A stretch of 64,000 bases of DNA from Actinomadura luzonensis (GCF_022664455.2 NZ_JAKRKC020000004.1:1-64000), one strand, 5' to 3'; positions 24,105-32,613 are shown, counted from the first letter of the stretch. Numbers and translations are program-made. The notes: a model not told the origin generated them from the letters alone.

Positions 24105-24512
24105 ATGGTCACCGGTGCCGTCCATCTGACGACACCTGCGGGGTGGGCCCTGCGGGCGCTGGTCAGCGCGCACGTGGCGGCGATCGCCGGGCAGCCGGTG
24201 TTCGCCGGGCTGTACCTGACCGGCGACTACGACAGCCTGCGCTGGCACGCCCTCGGCGCCGACGTGGTCACCTCCGTCGGCGGCCTCCAGGCGATCGCCG
24301 CCGTCGTCGTCTGGGCGCGGCTGCGTCAGGCCTGGCCGTTCCTGACCACCGCAGGGGTGGTGGCGGCCGAGACGGTGCAGTACTTCGCCGGCCTGGACGG
24401 CGCCCTGTGGCTGCATCTCCCGCTGGGCGTGACGACCGTCGCGGCGCTCGTCGTGCAGTTCATCGCGGTCTGGCGCCGGCCCCTGTCGCGGAAGGAGGCG
24501 CGCGATGCGTGA
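24105..24512 (+). CDS. Small four-helix membrane protein
   Basis: 135 residues with four hydrophobic segments (around 15-35, 50-72, 78-98, 104-124) and a basic C-terminus. I do not recognise a named family. Its last codons overlap the start of the multicopper oxidase gene by 8 bp, so the two are probably co-translated and the membrane protein may serve the oxidase, for example in electron transfer, copper delivery or anchoring (inference). Expression probably depends on the palindrome upstream. Confidence 0.75.
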   Translation: MVTGAVHLTTPAGWALRALVSAHVAAIAGQPVFAGLYLTGDYDSLRWHALGADVVTSVGGLQAIAAVVVWARLRQAWPFLTTAGVVAAETVQYFAGLDGALWLHLPLGVTTVAALVVQFIAVWRRPLSRKEARDA

Positions 24513-26073
24513 CGTCAGCAGGCGGCGGGTGCTGGGCACCGGCGGGGCGCTCGGGCTGATCGCGGCCGCGGGGCTGTCGACCGCGGCCGCGCTGGCCCCC
24601 CGGCCGCCGGTCACCGGCGCCGAGCTGCGCAGCGCCGTCCCGCTGCCGCCGCCCTTCCAGGTGCCGCTGCCGATCCCCGCCGTGCTCAAGCCGGTGGGCA
24701 CCTCGGGCGGCGCCGACCGTTACCGGATCACCCAGCGGGAGACGAGCGCGCAGATCCTGCCCGGCGTCACGACGCCCCTGTGGACGTACGAGGGCACCTT
24801 CCCCGGGCCGACGATCGAGTCGCGCCGCGGCCGCCCCGTCACCGTGACGCACCGCAACGAGCTGCCCGTGCCGACCGTCGTGCACCTGCACGGCGGACGG
24901 ACGCCGGCGGCCTCCGACGGATACCCCACCGACCTGGTCCTCCCCGGAGGCCCGCACGCTCACCCCGGGCGAGCCCACGCCGGGCACGGCATGCACGACC
25001 CGCGGGCCGTGGTCACCGACCTCACGCGGGACTACACCTTCCCCCTGGACCAACGGCCGGCGCTGCTGTGGTACCACGACCACCGGATGGACCACACCGC
25101 CCCCGCGATCTGGCGGGGCCTGGCCGGGATGCACATCGTGCGCGACGACGCCGAGGACGCGCTCGGCCTGCCCGCCGGGCCGCGCGAACTGCCCCTCATG
25201 ATCGCCGACCGGGCGTTCGCCGCCGACGGCACCCTCGCCTACCCCGCCCTGCCGGAGGGGCCGGGCGTGCGCGAACCGTACCTCGCCGGAGTCCTCGGCG
25301 ACGTGATCCTGGTCAACGGCGCCCCGTGGCCCGTGCACGAGACCGACGCGGCCCGCCACCGGCTGCGCGTCCTGAACGCCTCCAACGCCCGGCACTACGA
25401 GCTCGAAGCGGTCACCGACGACGGCCGCCGCCTCGACCTCGTCCAGATCGGCGCCGACCAGGGGCTCCTGGCGGCCCCGGTCACCCACCGGTCCCTGCCG
25501 ATCGCGCCCGCCGAACGCTACGACCTGGTCGTCGACTTCTCCGGCGTCCCGATGGGCGGACTGGTCCGGCTGGTCAACCGGCTTGGCTCGGGCCGGACCC
25601 GCGACGTGATGGCCTTCCGGATCGCCCGCGCGGCGGCCGACGACAGCCGGGTCCCGCGCACGCTGTCCGCCGACCTGCCGGACTGGCGCCGGCCGGACGC
25701 CGTCCGGGTGCGCGACTTCGCCTTCCGCGCCGGGCGGATGCGGGACGGTCACGGGTGGCTGATCGGCGGCCGGCCGTTCGACCCCGCCCGCCCCGACGTC
25801 GTCACCCGGCTCGGCGACGTCGAGATCTGGCGGCTGGTCGCGGACGTCCACCACCCCGTCCACCTGCACCTGGTCGGCTTCCGGGTGCTCTCGCGCCGCG
25901 GCCGGCCGCCGCTGCCGCACGACGCGGGGCTCAAGGACACCGTCTCCCTGCGCCCGGGCGAGTCGGTGGAGATCATCACCCGCTTCGACGGCTACCGCGG
26001 CCGCTACCTCTTTCACTGCCACAACGCCGAGCACGAGGACATGGGGATGATGGCCAACCTGGAGGTCGTCTAG
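24505..26073 (+). CDS. Multicopper oxidase, Tat-exported
   Basis: 522 residues. The N-terminus SRRRVLGTGGALGLIAAAGL is a twin-arginine signal. All four copper-ligand motifs are present: VVHLHGG near 126, WYHDHRMDH near 190, HPVHLHLVGF near 450 and HCHNAEHEDMGM near 504, the last with an axial methionine for type 1 copper. The domain order matches three-domain CotA/bilirubin-oxidase/SpoA-type enzymes, which oxidise phenols, bilirubin or metal ions with oxygen. The insert rich in His (HAHPGRAHAGHGMH) at about 150-165 is unusual and may bind copper. Confidence 0.9.
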   Translation: MRDVSRRRVLGTGGALGLIAAAGLSTAAALAPRPPVTGAELRSAVPLPPPFQVPLPIPAVLKPVGTSGGADRYRITQRETSAQILPGVTTPLWTYEGTFPGPTIESRRGRPVTVTHRNELPVPTVVHLHGGRTPAASDGYPTDLVLPGGPHAHPGRAHAGHGMHDPRAVVTDLTRDYTFPLDQRPALLWYHDHRMDHTAPAIWRGLAGMHIVRDDAEDALGLPAGPRELPLMIADRAFAADGTLAYPALPEGPGVREPYLAGVLGDVILVNGAPWPVHETDAARHRLRVLNASNARHYELEAVTDDGRRLDLVQIGADQGLLAAPVTHRSLPIAPAERYDLVVDFSGVPMGGLVRLVNRLGSGRTRDVMAFRIARAAADDSRVPRTLSADLPDWRRPDAVRVRDFAFRAGRMRDGHGWLIGGRPFDPARPDVVTRLGDVEIWRLVADVHHPVHLHLVGFRVLSRRGRPPLPHDAGLKDTVSLRPGESVEIITRFDGYRGRYLFHCHNAEHEDMGMMANLEVV

Positions 26074-26111
26074 GACAACGGGGCAGCCCGCCCCGCCCTT
26101 AAGATCGCCAT

Positions 26112-27032
26112 ATGTCCGACCTTCACGTCGTCCTCGGCGCCACCGGCGCGATCGGCTCGGCCGTCGTCGCCGAGCTCACCGCCCGCGGCCACGACCTCCG
26201 CGCCGTCAGCCGGAACGTGACCCCCGGCCCGCACGCCCTGCGCGCCGACGTCACCACCGCCGAGGGAGCCGTCGCCGCCTGCCGGGACGCCGCCGTGGTC
26301 TACCAGTGCGCGCAGCCGCCGTACGCGCGCTGGGCCGCCGAGTTCCCCGCCTTCATCCGGGCGGTCCTCGCCGGCGTCGAGGCCGCCGGGGCGAAACTGG
26401 TCATGGCCGACAACCTGTACGTCTACGGCCCCGTCACCGGCCCCATGACCGAGGACCTGCCGCACGCCGCCACCGATCCCAAGGGCCGGGTCCGCGCCGA
26501 GGTCGACGCCCTGATCCTGGACGCCCACCGGGCCGGCCGCGTCCGCGCCGCGCTGGGCCGCGCCTCCGACTACTACGGACCCGGCGGCACCGACACCGTC
26601 GCCGGGCCGAACATCTTCGCCGCCGCCCTGCGCGGCCGCACCGCCCGCTGGGTCGGCGACCTCGACCAGCCGCACACGCTCGCCTACCTGCCCGACGTCG
26701 CCGCCGCGCTGGTCACCCTCGGCGAGCGGCCCGAGGCCGACGGGCGCGCCTGGCACCTGCCCGCCGCCGAGCCCGTCACCGGCCGCGCCTTCCTCGGCCT
26801 GGTCCGGGACGCGGCGGGCACGACGTTCCGGGCCGCCGGGCTCGGCAGGGCGACGCAGCGCCTGGTCGGCCTGGTCAACCCCACCGTGCGCGAGCTGGGC
26901 GAGACCTGGTACCAGCACGACCGGCCGTTCGTCGCGGACGACTCGGCCTTCAGGGCGGCGTTCGGGCCGGTGCGCGTCACCCCGCACGCCGAGGCCGTGG
27001 CCGCGACCCTTGACTGGTACCGCGGCCGCTGA
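26112..27032 (+). CDS. NAD-dependent epimerase/dehydratase family protein
   Basis: 306 residues of the extended SDR fold. VLGATGAIGSAVVAEL at 6-21 binds the nucleotide; YVYGPVTG and DYYGPGG are the family active-site region, although the usual YxxxK is not obvious, so this is closer to atypical extended SDRs. It starts 38 bp after the oxidase and may belong to the same transcript. Function unknown. Confidence 0.75.
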   Translation: MSDLHVVLGATGAIGSAVVAELTARGHDLRAVSRNVTPGPHALRADVTTAEGAVAACRDAAVVYQCAQPPYARWAAEFPAFIRAVLAGVEAAGAKLVMADNLYVYGPVTGPMTEDLPHAATDPKGRVRAEVDALILDAHRAGRVRAALGRASDYYGPGGTDTVAGPNIFAAALRGRTARWVGDLDQPHTLAYLPDVAAALVTLGERPEADGRAWHLPAAEPVTGRAFLGLVRDAAGTTFRAAGLGRATQRLVGLVNPTVRELGETWYQHDRPFVADDSAFRAAFGPVRVTPHAEAVAATLDWYRGR

Positions 27033-27129
27033 GCCTCCGTCCCAGCAGGCGGGAATCGGGGGAATCGGGTCGGGGCGCTCTCCTGTTGACCACGACCGAC
27101 CGACTTCCCCACTCCCTGGAGGCAGCCCC

Positions 27130-28152
27130 ATGACCTCGTCGCCGACCACCATGCGGGCCGTCCGGCTCGCCGCCCCCGGCCCCGTGGAGAACCTGGAGCT
27201 GACCACGCTCCCGCTCCCGCCCGAGCGGGACGGCTGGGTGCGCATCCGCGTCGAGGCGTTCGGGCTCAACCGCTCGGAGCTGAAGCTCCGGCTGGGCGTC
27301 AGCGAGGGCGTCACCTTCCCCCGGGTGCCCGGCATCGAGGCGGCCGGCACCGTGGACGCCGCCCCGCCCGGCAGCGGGCTGACCCCCGGCCAGCAGGTCG
27401 TGGCGATGATGGGGGACATGGGCCGCACCTACGACGGCGGCTACGCCGAGTACACCTCGGTGCCGCTCGCACAGGTCATCCCCGTCCGCACCGACCTGCC
27501 GTGGGAGGTGCTCGGCGCGCTGCCGGAGATGGTGCAGACCGCCTACGGCTCGCTCACCACGGGCCTGGATCTGCGGCCCGGCCAGACCGTGCTGATCCGC
27601 GGCGGCACCTCCTCCGTGGGCCTGGCCGCCGCCGCGCTGGCCGCCTGGCGCGGCGCCACGGTGCTGTCCACCACGCGGCGGGCCGACCGGCTGGCCTTCC
27701 TCAAGGAGCAGGGGATCGACCATCCTCTCCTCGACACGGGCGAGGTCGCGCCGGCCGTGCGCGAGCTGTACCCGGACGGGGTGGACGCCGCCCTCGACCT
27801 CGTCGGGACGCCGACCCTGCCCGACACCCTGCGCGCCGTCCGGGTGCACGGCACGGCCTGCTTCGGCGGCAGCCTGTCCAACCAGTGGACGGTACGGGAC
27901 TTCTCGCCCAACGAGTACCTGCCGCGCGGCGTGCGCCTGGCGGGCTACTTCGGCGACGTCGAGGACCTGCCCCGCGAGGTCTTCCAGGAGATCCTCGACG
28001 CGGTCGCGGCCGGCCGGCTGGCCTTCCCCGTGGACCGGGTCTACGACGGCCTGGAGCAGGTGCGGCAGGCGCACGACGACATGGAGCACGACCGCGCCAC
28101 CGGCAAGCTGGTCGTCCGCGTCCGGCACGCGGCCTCCCCCGGGACGGCCTGA
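27130..28152 (+). CDS. Zinc-independent MDR alcohol dehydrogenase/quinone oxidoreductase
   Basis: 340 residues. The N-terminal GroES-like domain (FGLNRSELKLRLG, PRVPGIEAAGTV) is followed by a Rossmann domain (LIRGGTSSVGLAAAALA at about 155). The structural zinc cysteines and catalytic zinc ligands are absent, as in quinone oxidoreductase-like MDR proteins that use NADPH. ATG chosen for the CTGGAGG ribosome site 9 bases upstream. Confidence 0.85.
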   Translation: MTSSPTTMRAVRLAAPGPVENLELTTLPLPPERDGWVRIRVEAFGLNRSELKLRLGVSEGVTFPRVPGIEAAGTVDAAPPGSGLTPGQQVVAMMGDMGRTYDGGYAEYTSVPLAQVIPVRTDLPWEVLGALPEMVQTAYGSLTTGLDLRPGQTVLIRGGTSSVGLAAAALAAWRGATVLSTTRRADRLAFLKEQGIDHPLLDTGEVAPAVRELYPDGVDAALDLVGTPTLPDTLRAVRVHGTACFGGSLSNQWTVRDFSPNEYLPRGVRLAGYFGDVEDLPREVFQEILDAVAAGRLAFPVDRVYDGLEQVRQAHDDMEHDRATGKLVVRVRHAASPGTA

Positions 28153-28198
28153 CCGCCGGCCCATTGGCATGTGCAGTTGAGCGGTATATGGTGCCGGC

Positions 28199-28537
28199 AT
28201 GGTCAAGCGAGCGATGCAGGAGGCCACCTTCCTGATCCTCACGGCGCTGGCCGGCGGCAGCCGCCACGGCTACGGCATCATGGCCGACGTCGCCGGGATC
28301 TCCGGCGGGCGCGTCCGGCTGCGCGCCGGCACCCTGTACGCCGCCCTCGACCGCCTCCGTCTCGACGGCCTGGTCAGCGTCGAGCGCGAGGAGGTCGTGG
28401 ACAGCCGCCTGCGCCGCTACTACCGCCTCACCCCGCAGGGCGCCGCTGAGCTGGCCGCCGAGGCCGCCAGGGTGCAGGCCCACGCCGGCACCGCGCTGGC
28501 CCGGCTCGGCCTCGCCCCCGGCGGGGCGGCGCCGTGA
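28199..28537 (+). CDS. PadR-family transcriptional regulator
   Basis: 112 residues, compact PadR type: FLILTALAGGSRHGYGIM, then LRAGTLYAALDRLRLDGLV as the winged helix, and RRYYRLTPQG as the wing. Such genes usually head a cassette of a membrane protein and an ABC transporter and repress it; here the cassette follows with a GTGA overlap but its ATPase is truncated. Confidence 0.85.
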   Translation: MVKRAMQEATFLILTALAGGSRHGYGIMADVAGISGGRVRLRAGTLYAALDRLRLDGLVSVEREEVVDSRLRRYYRLTPQGAAELAAEAARVQAHAGTALARLGLAPGGAAP

Positions 28538-28897
28538 CCGGCGACGACGCCCGTCTGGAGCGCGCCTACCGGCGCTGGCTGCGGTGCTACCCGCGGGCGT
28601 ACCGGGAGGCGTACGGGAGCGAGATCCTCGGCGTGCTGCTGGCCGCCGCCCGGCGCCGGCCGGGCCGGCCGGCGGCGGACTGCCTCGACCTCGTGGCCGC
28701 CGCGCTCCGCCTGCGCCTGCGGCCGGGTGCCGCGCGCGGGCGCCGGGCTGCCGCCGCTGCTCGCCGTCGCCGCCGGGCTCCCACCGCGCTCGTGGTCGCG
28801 GCCACGGCCGGCGACGTCGGCGCGGCCTGCGCGGCCGTGACCCCGGCCGTGACCCGGGCCGTGACCCCGGCCGGGTCCTGCGGCGACGATCCGGCCG
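28534..28897 (+). CDS. Hypothetical protein of the PadR cassette, possibly frameshifted
   Basis: The first 70 residues (RAYRRWLRCYPRAYREAYGS, EILGVLLAAARRRPGRPAAD, CLDLVAAALRLRLRPG) match the conserved N-terminus of proteins that commonly follow PadR genes in actinomycetes. After that the sequence becomes Arg/Ala-rich and the coding texture switches frame, with GCCGTGACCCCG repeats around 28836-28880. The same frame stays open until 29307, but the next credible protein is in frame 2. I suspect a frameshift; the end given here is only the point where frame 2 takes over. Confidence 0.4.
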
Positions 28898-28900
28898 TTG

Positions 28901-29155
28901 GTGGCCGGCGCGGTCGTCGCGGCCGGGCTCTGCCTCGCGCTGGCCTGGGCGAGCGGGCGCGGGCACCGCTGGGCGCGGGCCGCGTTCGTGCTCCTGACCG
29001 CGGTGAACTGCGCCGACCTGCTGCGCGGGCTGGCGGCGGGCTCGGCGGGGTACGCGCGGGCCGACGTGACCGCCGCCGCCGGGCTGTGCCTCGTGCAGGT
29101 GGCGGCCGTCGTCCTGCTGCTGCGTCCGGCCGCGCGACGGGAGGCGCCGGGATGA
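28901..29155 (+). CDS. Small membrane protein (possible C-terminal half of the preceding gene)
   Basis: About 84 residues with three hydrophobic spans (AGAVVAAGLCLALAWASG, AFVLLTAVNCADLLRGLA, AAAGLCLVQVAAVVLLLRP). The start is uncertain: GTG 28901 or TTG 28898, with no clear ribosome site, so it may instead be the frameshifted continuation of 28534-28897. Its stop overlaps the ATG of the truncated ABC ATPase (ATGA). Confidence 0.5.
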   Translation: MAGAVVAAGLCLALAWASGRGHRWARAAFVLLTAVNCADLLRGLAAGSAGYARADVTAAAGLCLVQVAAVVLLLRPAARREAPG

Positions 29156-29307
29156 CGGGGGCCGCCCCGGCGCTCGCGGCCGGGCACCTGTCCAGGCGGT
29201 TCGGCGACCGCGTCGCGTTCGACGACGTCAGCTTCGAGGTGGGGCAGGGAGAGGTGTTCGGCTTCCTCGGCCCCAACGGCGCGGGCAAGCCCATAGTCAA
29301 GGTATGA
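29152..29307 (+). pseudogene. ABC transporter ATPase, truncated after Walker A
   Basis: Residues 1-45 read LAAGHLSRRFGDRVAFDDVS, FEVGQGEVFGFLGPNGAGK, a normal drug-exporter-type ABC ATPase up to the Walker A lysine. After GAGK the expected TTT is replaced by PIVKV and a stop. The break at about 29290 coincides with a drop in GC content and marks the left boundary of the AICE-derived block. Nothing downstream supplies the rest of the ATPase. Confidence 0.85.
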
Positions 29308-29809
29308 CCCCTAAATCGATATGGCCGGTCAGCGTGCAGCTTTAAAAACTGCTGCGGTGGCGCTGAGCACGCGGGCCAAGATCAGGAGGCAACATCTTGG
29401 TCAGGTGCATGGACAGGCCCGTCTCGGAAGGGGGCACGGCTTCGGCACCAACGGCGGCGAACCAGGGCAACCAGATTACAGACGGAGGAAACCAGCTCGA
29501 TCACTTCCCGCAGGCTGTAGGGCATTGACGAATCGTTGCGGTGGCGCTGAATCTGCGGGGCCAAGATCGTAAAAGGGGGGCATTACGCTGGGCCGCCAAT
29601 GCGGGAGGGGCATCGCCCCTGCCCTCGTTCTGGCCCCTCCTGCCCCCCTTTTGCGATCTTGGGAGGGGTCCCCGTGGATTTGGCTCCGAAACGATTCGGT
29701 AATGCCCTGTCCCTGAGGGTTCCCATGTCAGGGATTCGCGCAGAGGCAAGCAGAACGCCCGACCGGACATCCGATCGAGCGTTTGCGTGACTAGCCGACC
29801 GAGACGGAA
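29308..29809. other. Non-coding boundary region with repeats
   Basis: About 500 bp without a credible gene. It contains a direct repeat (29353-29383 and 29537-29568, sharing TGCGGTGGCGCTGA and CCAAGATC) and a long inverted repeat (29561-29582 with 29641-29662). An attachment site was looked for: no tRNA-like 3' end is visible. Confidence 0.6.
29561..29662. repeat. Long inverted repeat (22-bp arms)
   Basis: Arms at 29561-29582 and 29641-29662 are reverse complements except for one base; each includes CCAAGATCG, AAAA and a G6 run. The 58-bp centre includes a smaller dyad (GGGAGGGGCATCGCCCCTGCCC). Together they could fold into a long hairpin. The size and shape recall a small non-autonomous element or a terminator/insulator; no target duplication was found. 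Confidence 0.75.
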
Positions 29810-30049
29810 CTAGTCCAAGTCATCGAACTCGCCATCCTTGAGACCTTGCCTGAAGGCGTCCCACTCTTCTGGAGTGAAAGCAAGGACGGGGCCATCAGGA
29901 TCCTTAGAGTCGCGAACCAGATAGAGGCGATCAGAAGTCTTACTCGTTGCCAGTGACGCACGCCGACCTTCCACGGCGGCCACTTCGACGCAGTTCGCGC
30001 CGTTGCCGCTGCGGCTGCTCTTGCGCCACCTAACGTCGGCCAAGTCCAC
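29810..30049 (-). CDS. DUF397 domain protein
   Basis: 79 residues: WRKSSRSGNGANCVEVA is the DUF397 signature, followed by the VRDSKDPDGPVLAFTPEEW segment, covering the whole protein. These small actinomycete proteins occur next to XRE/DUF5753 regulators, as here (the regulator gene ends 40 bp upstream on the same strand), and in the characterised pairs act as antagonists of the regulator. Short alternative start 8 bp further upstream is in another frame. Confidence 0.92.
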   Translation of the reverse strand: MDLADVRWRKSSRSGNGANCVEVAAVEGRRASLATSKTSDRLYLVRDSKDPDGPVLAFTPEEWDAFRQGLKDGEFDDLD

Positions 30050-30088
30050 CTGAACACCTGAGCTTTCTACTACAACCGGGCACTCTGT

Positions 30089-30943
30089 CTAGGCTTGTCT
30101 GGCCATGCTCAAGATCAAGGCTCTCGACTCTTGCGGATCGAGGGCCATTGCTCGGAGATGGTCAAAGGCGAGGGTATAGCGGTATATCTCCACTTCACCC
30201 TCAACATACAGGCTACTCGTCATACTCTCGACATACACCACTTGAGGGTCGTAGGGCTCGCGGAACTCCATGATGGCGAACTGGCCAGCGGTCGCCGGAT
30301 GGGCACCCTTAGCGGACGGAAGCACCTGGATGATCACGTTCCCGCGCTCTGATTCCTCCACAAGCTTGGCGTACTGGGCGGCCATCACCTCCCGGCCTCC
30401 CACCTGTTGCTGCAGAGCCGACTCCGGGATGATCGTCCACAGGTTGAGCGGACTGTCCTCTTGCGCGAGAAGTTGCTGTCGGGTCATCCGCACCTCCACT
30501 CGCCGCTGGATTTCTGCTGGCGGAGAGAGGGCCATCAACGCCGCGCGGATAATCTCCCGGGCATAGTCCTCTGTCTGGAGGAGCCCATTGACGACCAGCG
30601 GATCGAAGGCTCGCATAGACGCCGTTTCCGCCTCCAGCTCGATGTAGGTGGCGTAGTCGCTGGGGGTGGAATCGGCGTACGCATCCCACCAGCCGCGCTT
30701 CCGGGCAGCCCGAGCGAGAGCATGCAGCGCCACGCGCCGATCCTCGCCCACCGCATAGAGGTCAAGCATGGTTGTGAGGTCGGGCGCAGTGATGCCGGTG
30801 CGTGCGGTCTCGATGCGCGAGACCTTGGCGGTGGACCAGCCCAAGCGCTCGGCGGCGGCGTCAATGGTCATCTCGCTTCGCTCGCGCAACCTGCGCAGCT
30901 CGCCCGCCAATCGTCGGCGTCGCACTGTTGGACCTCGTTCCGC
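30089..30943 (-). CDS. XRE-family regulator with DUF5753
   Basis: 284 residues. HTH_31-like domain at about 10-65 (ELRRLRERSEMTIDAAAERL, GWSTAKVSRIETARTG) and a DUF5753 sensor domain from about 95 (LEAETASMRAFDPLVVNGLL, QTEDYAREIIRAAL, RMTRQQLL). Start ATG 30943 has GGAG seven bases upstream. It forms the usual regulator-DUF397 pair, and the divergent HATPase gene (31165) completes the typical trio found repeatedly in streptomycete-like genomes, linked to development and antibiotic control. Confidence 0.92.
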   Translation of the reverse strand, partial: AERGPTVRRRRLAGELRRLRERSEMTIDAAAERLGWSTAKVSRIETARTGITAPDLTTMLDLYAVGEDRRVALHALARAARKRGWWDAYADSTPSDYATYIELEAETASMRAFDPLVVNGLLQTEDYAREIIRAALMALSPPAEIQRRVEVRMTRQQLLAQEDSPLNLWTIIPESALQQQVGGREVMAAQYAKLVEESERGNVIIQVLPSAKGAHPATAGQFAIMEFREPYDPQVVYVESMTSSLYVEGEVEIYRYTLAFDHLRAMALDPQESRALILSMARQA

Positions 30944-31164
30944 CATCAAGATCTCCAGCATCCCGACCGAAGGGTTACGTCGGCTCGCATCCTAGCGTGT
31001 CGTCCAGTCACGTATCCGTACCTGTAAATTTGCACATCTGCTTGCACGCTGGTCCTACATCGTGGAACATCAGAGGCGGTTGCGGCGAGCACATCACTCG
31101 GTTCCCTACAAGAGAGCTTTGAGGTGCGAGCCGCCATTCGCTAACACCCGAAGTAGGTCTGGAG

Positions 31165-31626
31165 GTGACGAAGATGGACTCTCAGTTTCTGGCCGAACTG
31201 GTGTTTCCAGGCCAAGAAAGTGCCGTGTCCGTTGTGCGCCAGTCTGTGCGTCACGTACTGAAGGCTGCTGGACATCAGGACACGTACGATGCGGAGGTCA
31301 TCGTCAGTGAGCTGGTGGCCAACGCGATCAAGCACACTGCGTCTGGACAAGCAGGCGGGCTGGTCATAGCGAGTGTCGCGGGGATCGGCAACACAACGAC
31401 CATCATCGAGGTAATCGACCAAGGCGCGCCAACCGTACCTCGCATGTGCGAGCCCGCCGACGACGAATGCTCAGGCAGGGGGCTCTATCTGGTCGCTTCG
31501 CTAGCGGCCCAGTGGGGCGTGGAGGGTGACGTGTTTGGAGGACGGCGAGTGTGGGCCGAAGTCCTCACCGTCGAGAGCGCGCCCGTCGTAGCTGTGGCGG
31601 CATCCCTCCTGGATGTGGAGCCCTAA
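31165..31626 (+). CDS. ATP-binding anti-sigma-type kinase (HATPase_c_2)
   Basis: 153 residues, an RsbW/SpoIIAB-like GHKL domain: N-box VSELVANAIKHTASG at about 47, G1 VIDQGAP at about 83 and G2 GRGLYLVASLAAQW at about 104. There is no sensor or HisKA domain. Start could be GTG 31165 or ATG 31174; GGAGGT at 31160 fits the ATG better. Its stop overlaps the next start (TAATG), beginning a three-gene coupled unit. Confidence 0.88.
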   Translation: MTKMDSQFLAELVFPGQESAVSVVRQSVRHVLKAAGHQDTYDAEVIVSELVANAIKHTASGQAGGLVIASVAGIGNTTTIIEVIDQGAPTVPRMCEPADDECSGRGLYLVASLAAQWGVEGDVFGGRRVWAEVLTVESAPVVAVAASLLDVEP

Positions 31627-31946
31627 TGGGCTCCCTGGCGAGGACCACACGGCTTGGACGGATAACACCTCGATGCTTCGGTGTTCACGTCCAGCCACCC
31701 ACGTCGCATTGTGAGCCGCTGGAGTGGTTCCTTGTGCGGACACCTAATCCCGAAGGACTTGTCCTCCATAGGACGTGCGACTGCGCAGGGGCCTCGTTCG
31801 AGCTTCGACAGATGGAGGGGAAGAACTACTGCCTGCGCTGGATTCGGAGGGTTGAGCGCGGAGGCGCGATGGCGGAGACGGATCGTTGGTCGGGCGCAGT
31901 GGGGGCAGCTCTTTGGACAGCTCTGCTCATGGGACATCTCCGATGA
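31626..31946 (+). CDS. Small conserved-looking protein, second gene of a coupled trio
   Basis: 106 residues containing WFLVRTPNPEGLVLHRTCDC and FELRQMEGKNYCLRWIRRV; I do not recognise a named family, but similar short proteins often follow HATPase_c_2 genes. ATG overlaps the upstream stop (TAATG) and its own stop overlaps the next ATG (ATGA), so translation is coupled on both sides. Three cysteines (TCDC and NYC) may be structural. Confidence 0.7.
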   Translation: MGSLARTTRLGRITPRCFGVHVQPPTSHCEPLEWFLVRTPNPEGLVLHRTCDCAGASFELRQMEGKNYCLRWIRRVERGGAMAETDRWSGAVGAALWTALLMGHLR

Positions 31947-32206
31947 AGGGGCCACGCTGGGACAGCCAGCAGCCTGCCACTACGTCGGACTCCATCGCCG
32001 ACGCAACGGAGCCGCGACCGTTCATCGCGCTCTACGTCCCCGCCATCCCGTTGGATCGGGAGAAGAGCCGCCGGACCGCCGGTCTTCCTAGTCCTGAGTT
32101 TGTACGTGAGGTGCTTCTCCGCACGTATGGCTCATGGGAGGCAGTCAGGGCAAGCCCGGACGGGCTTCGATGCCTCGCTTACTACCTGGAAAATCGCATC
32201 TCTTGA
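31943..32206 (+). CDS. Small protein, third gene of a coupled trio
   Basis: 87 residues with FIALYVPAIPLDREKSRRTA and SPEFVREVLLRTYGSWEAVR. No recognised domain, signal or membrane segment. ATG overlaps the upstream stop by 4 nt. Function unknown; the coupling implies stoichiometric production with the kinase and the 106-residue protein. Confidence 0.7.
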   Translation: MKGPRWDSQQPATTSDSIADATEPRPFIALYVPAIPLDREKSRRTAGLPSPEFVREVLLRTYGSWEAVRASPDGLRCLAYYLENRIS

Positions 32207-32613
32207 GCTGGGGTGAGGCGAGACGGCCCAGCCGGACCGCTCTTGGGACACCTCACCCCAAGCGGCGGCAAGGCGGTTGAAGTTCCTCTCCCGGCAGGGG
32301 TGAGGCGCCCGCGTTGCCGCCGCACATCGTTGCAGGCCAGTGTTCGGTATCCGAAAGGAGGTGACCGCTGGCGTCCTGGTACGACCGGCGTGAGCGGCGA
32401 GGCCGGCGGAATGGCCGTAGGCCACCCGTAGGGCGCGCGCACGCGTGTTCGGCCGGCCTCGCCGCGCCTGTGAGACGAGGAAGTGTGGATCACACTCAGA
32501 GGCGGCGTCAGTGGAGAAGGTCGTAGATGGCTATGGGGAATTGTCTGGTTCGTGCCGCCAAGCAGTTCCCCACGCCTTCACGGCCGGAGGTGGCTACTCA
32601 CCCTGCTGGGCTG
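32207..32613. other. Intergenic region with hairpin repeat
   Basis: No supported gene in 407 bp. It has a strong Shine-Dalgarno-like AAAGGAGGTGA at 32355-32365 followed by only a 10-codon frame (GTG ACC GCT ...TGA), and then the 67-bp hairpin repeat at 32397-32463. Confidence 0.5.
32397..32463. repeat. 67-bp hairpin repeat, copy 1
   Basis: Nearly identical (3 differences in 67) to 35501-35567. The ends are inverted repeats, GCGAGGCCGGC and GCCGGCCTCGC, enclosing GGAATGGCCGTAGGCCACCC and a CG-rich segment. Copy 1 is intergenic. Confidence 0.85.

Noticed and set aside
24460..26034. A 524-codon open frame opposite the multicopper oxidase
   Set aside because: The plus strand has all four copper motifs and a Tat signal; the antisense product is low-complexity.
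29152..29307. A functional mini ABC ATPase
   Set aside because: It ends directly after the Walker A lysine and lacks the signature and Walker B motifs.
29280..29400. A tRNA-derived att site at the left edge of the AICE block
   Set aside because: No T-loop or acceptor-stem-like sequence could be found by eye on either strand.
32355..32388. A leader peptide gene behind AAAGGAGGTGA
   Set aside because: Only 10 codons (MTAGVLVRPA), no regulatory codons or attenuator structure tied to a downstream gene.
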